From positions 1 through 6,046 of the forward strand of contig CALMVH010000107.1 of the NCBI GenBank assembly GCA_937873165.1: a stretch of 6,046 nt of DNA, written 5' to 3'. Below, one piece after another: positions 4,406 to 6,046 of this stretch (the first letter of the stretch is position 1; each line of letters starts with the position of its first letter). The translations under genes and the position numbers were made by a program. The notes under the pieces are model-generated. The model made no database searches and was not told where the DNA came from. It was given only the letters and a program-made list of their open reading frames with translations. The stretch comes from an uncultured Rhodospirillales bacterium (GTDB lineage: Bacteria; Pseudomonadota; Alphaproteobacteria; CALMVH01).

Positions 4406-5992
4406 GTGGACCGCTACCGTATCTGGGCTTCCTCCTCGGGATTGCCGCTTAAGCCGGCTACAGCAAGCGGTCTTGCGCCGATCGAAATCGCACGTACCCG
4501 CTACATTTACATATTGATGGGAACTCTGCTGCTGGCCTTTCTAGCTGGGGCAGTCCGCGCCGCAATGCTGAAACCCTTGTGGATGGACGAGGTTCTGAGC
4601 GCCTGGGCCATTCGTCTGCCTACGGGAAGCGACGTTGTTTCGGCGCACTTCCACGGGTCCGAGTCCTGCCCGCCAACCTATAATCTGCTGCTGCATTATC
4701 TTGTCGGCGTGGCTGGCGACAGTTACGTTGTGATGCGATTGCCGGCTATCCTCGCAACCATGGGAACCGGGGTATGTCTGTTCGTCCTCCTGCGTCCCGT
4801 GGCGGGGCTGGAGGTCGCAGCGTTCGGCATGGCGTTTCTGCTGCTTGGCCTTGTGTCCGAGTTCGCCATCCAGATCCGTCCTTACGCGCTCGTCACATTG
4901 TGCTTCGCATTAGCAGCGGTGTTGTGGCGCGACTTCAATAAACGGGGCGACAGTTTGGCGCGAACCGGATTGTTTTGCCTGCTGCTGATCGCGGCTTTTT
5001 CGCTCCATTTCTATGCAACGCTGTTCATCCCCTGCTTCGGCTTGATGGAGTTGGCGTGGACAGTACGCCGCCGCCAAGTCCGCTTGCCGGTGTGGGGCAG
5101 CCTTCTGATTGCAGGACTCGCGACATTCCTCTGGCTGCCGCTCATGTCCGTCTTCGTTGCCTCCAACAAGGCCGACACGATATCGTTACTCTACTATGCA
5201 AGGCCGATCCGGGCCCGGCTTATGGAAAGCTACGGGGAACTCAGCCTTCGTCATCCAACCGGGCAGAAGCTGGTTCCGATTACCCTGGCCAGCCTGGCGC
5301 TAGTCTGCCTTGTGCCCCGGTTGCGCCGGATAGCGGGCGGGCGCAACAACGCCTACACAGGCGGCGGTGCCCTGCTCATCATTCTGGCCTGCAGCATGGC
5401 GCTGCCCCTTATCGTTTTTGCCTTTGCCTTCCTGATCACGGGCACGTTCAACATTCGCTATTGTCTGGGCGGGGCCATTGGCATTGCCGGAGCTGTAGCG
5501 CTGGTATTGTCGCGCGTACCTGGCTGGCGGCTGGCAATCTTCCCTGTGCTCGTGGCCGCATCTGCCATCGCTCTCACTCGTTTCCAGACCCGTCTGCCGG
5601 ACTTTGTCCCGCCACCCGAACGGGTTGCCGAAAACTGGCCCATCGTGATCGGCGACGGGCTGCAATACTTCCAGATTGCCGAAGCGGCTCCGAACGGGTT
5701 GAAACAACGCATTTTCTATGTGAACCGTCCGAATGGCGTGTCTACGCCCGATCCCACAAACGAGAACCTCGTCGATCGCTGGCATACGATCCGCCCAGAC
5801 CTCAACGTCGTCGATGCCGCAAGTTTCCTCGCGCAAACGCCGCATTTCTATCTGCTGACGGTTCCCGGAACGAATGATGTGCTAAGCCCGTGGCTACAAG
5901 AACACGGCCTGATCGAAGGCGAGGCCGGTCACATCAAGAACGCGCGGCTCTACCAGGTGCACGGCACGGCTGCCGATTCCCGGACTGAATAG
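4406..5992 (+). CDS. Polytopic GT-C type glycosyltransferase (family 39-like membrane protein)
   Basis: This 528-residue inner-membrane protein resembles the GT39/ArnT/PMT-like GT-C enzymes, which transfer a sugar from a polyprenyl-phosphate carrier to an acceptor on the periplasmic face. After a 30-residue cytoplasmic head, helix 1 (about 33-54) leads into LWMDEVLS. D61-E62 occupy the place of the conserved acidic pair in the first periplasmic loop, the presumed catalytic site. CPPTYNLLLHYLVG (88-101) matches the PPLYY-like motif, followed by VVMRLPAILA. About nine to eleven further hydrophobic segments run to about residue 390. Among them, FAIQIRPYALVTL resembles the family's helix 4 region. 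A soluble, probably periplasmic tail of ~130 residues follows (from RLPDFVPPPERV to the end) and shows no motif I can name. The GTG start is set by the SD at 4391. Donor and acceptor are unknown; lipid A, an exopolysaccharide or a protein are all possible. Confidence 0.85.
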   Translation: MDRYRIWASSSGLPLKPATASGLAPIEIARTRYIYILMGTLLLAFLAGAVRAAMLKPLWMDEVLSAWAIRLPTGSDVVSAHFHGSESCPPTYNLLLHYLVGVAGDSYVVMRLPAILATMGTGVCLFVLLRPVAGLEVAAFGMAFLLLGLVSEFAIQIRPYALVTLCFALAAVLWRDFNKRGDSLARTGLFCLLLIAAFSLHFYATLFIPCFGLMELAWTVRRRQVRLPVWGSLLIAGLATFLWLPLMSVFVASNKADTISLLYYARPIRARLMESYGELSLRHPTGQKLVPITLASLALVCLVPRLRRIAGGRNNAYTGGGALLIILACSMALPLIVFAFAFLITGTFNIRYCLGGAIGIAGAVALVLSRVPGWRLAIFPVLVAASAIALTRFQTRLPDFVPPPERVAENWPIVIGDGLQYFQIAEAAPNGLKQRIFYVNRPNGVSTPDPTNENLVDRWHTIRPDLNVVDAASFLAQTPHFYLLTVPGTNDVLSPWLQEHGLIEGEAGHIKNARLYQVHGTAADSRTE

Positions 5993-6046
5993 GATCAGGC
6001 GTTGCTTCCCTGAAAGTCTGCATGATCGACTGAACGGTTGAAGGGG
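5993..6046. other. Trailing 54 bases, nothing recognised
   Basis: No terminator hairpin, start signal or coding frame could be supported between the glycosyltransferase stop and the end of the window. Confidence 0.5.

Noticed and set aside
4975..5877. 300-codon + strand frame inside the glycosyltransferase
   Set aside because: Alternate frame of a clear membrane protein; Pro-, Arg-, Cys- and His-rich composition and no initiation signal.

Overview
The window looks like a piece of an alphaproteobacterial chromosome. The basis is the SdhB C-terminus, a short DapB of the kind I associate with sphingomonads and relatives, and a full match to the alphaproteobacterial CtrA box (TTAA-N7-TTAAC). G+C is roughly 60-70% in the genes. 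Sphingomonadales or an acetic-acid-bacteria relative would fit, but I cannot fix the family. There is no sign of a phage, insertion sequence, CRISPR array or RNA gene, and most of the window is ordinary housekeeping and accessory sequence.

Layout from left to right. (1) The 3' end of sdhB (succinate dehydrogenase iron-sulfur subunit) enters on the + strand and stops at 226. (2) Positions 227-855 hold no confident gene. The left part is AT-rich and looks non-coding. The right part holds a possible small minus-strand gene of unknown function (575-787), whose reading frame appears to continue in a shifted frame to 498. A CtrA-type palindrome (823-839) lies just upstream of it. (3) A minus-strand pair, an MFS transporter (2781-1492) followed 12 nt later by a secreted YceI-family protein (1479-856), is almost certainly co-transcribed. 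(4) Divergent from it, a + strand membrane-anchored protein of unknown function (2800 or 2842 to 3444) runs directly into dapB (3446-4201), with one base between stop and start. (5) A 204-nt leader holding a perfect AT-rich palindrome (4274-4290) precedes a polytopic GT-C type glycosyltransferase (4406-5992). The last 54 bases hold nothing recognisable.

The genes do not form one pathway. SdhB belongs to the TCA cycle and respiratory chain. DapB belongs to lysine/diaminopimelate synthesis and so supplies peptidoglycan. The glycosyltransferase probably acts on a polyprenyl-linked sugar at the outer face of the inner membrane. YceI-type proteins bind polyisoprenoid lipids in the periplasm, and the MFS partner exports or imports an unknown compound. 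The parts most worth a second look are the CtrA box with its adjacent small, possibly frameshifted gene, the uncharacterised dapB partner, and the palindrome ahead of the glycosyltransferase.
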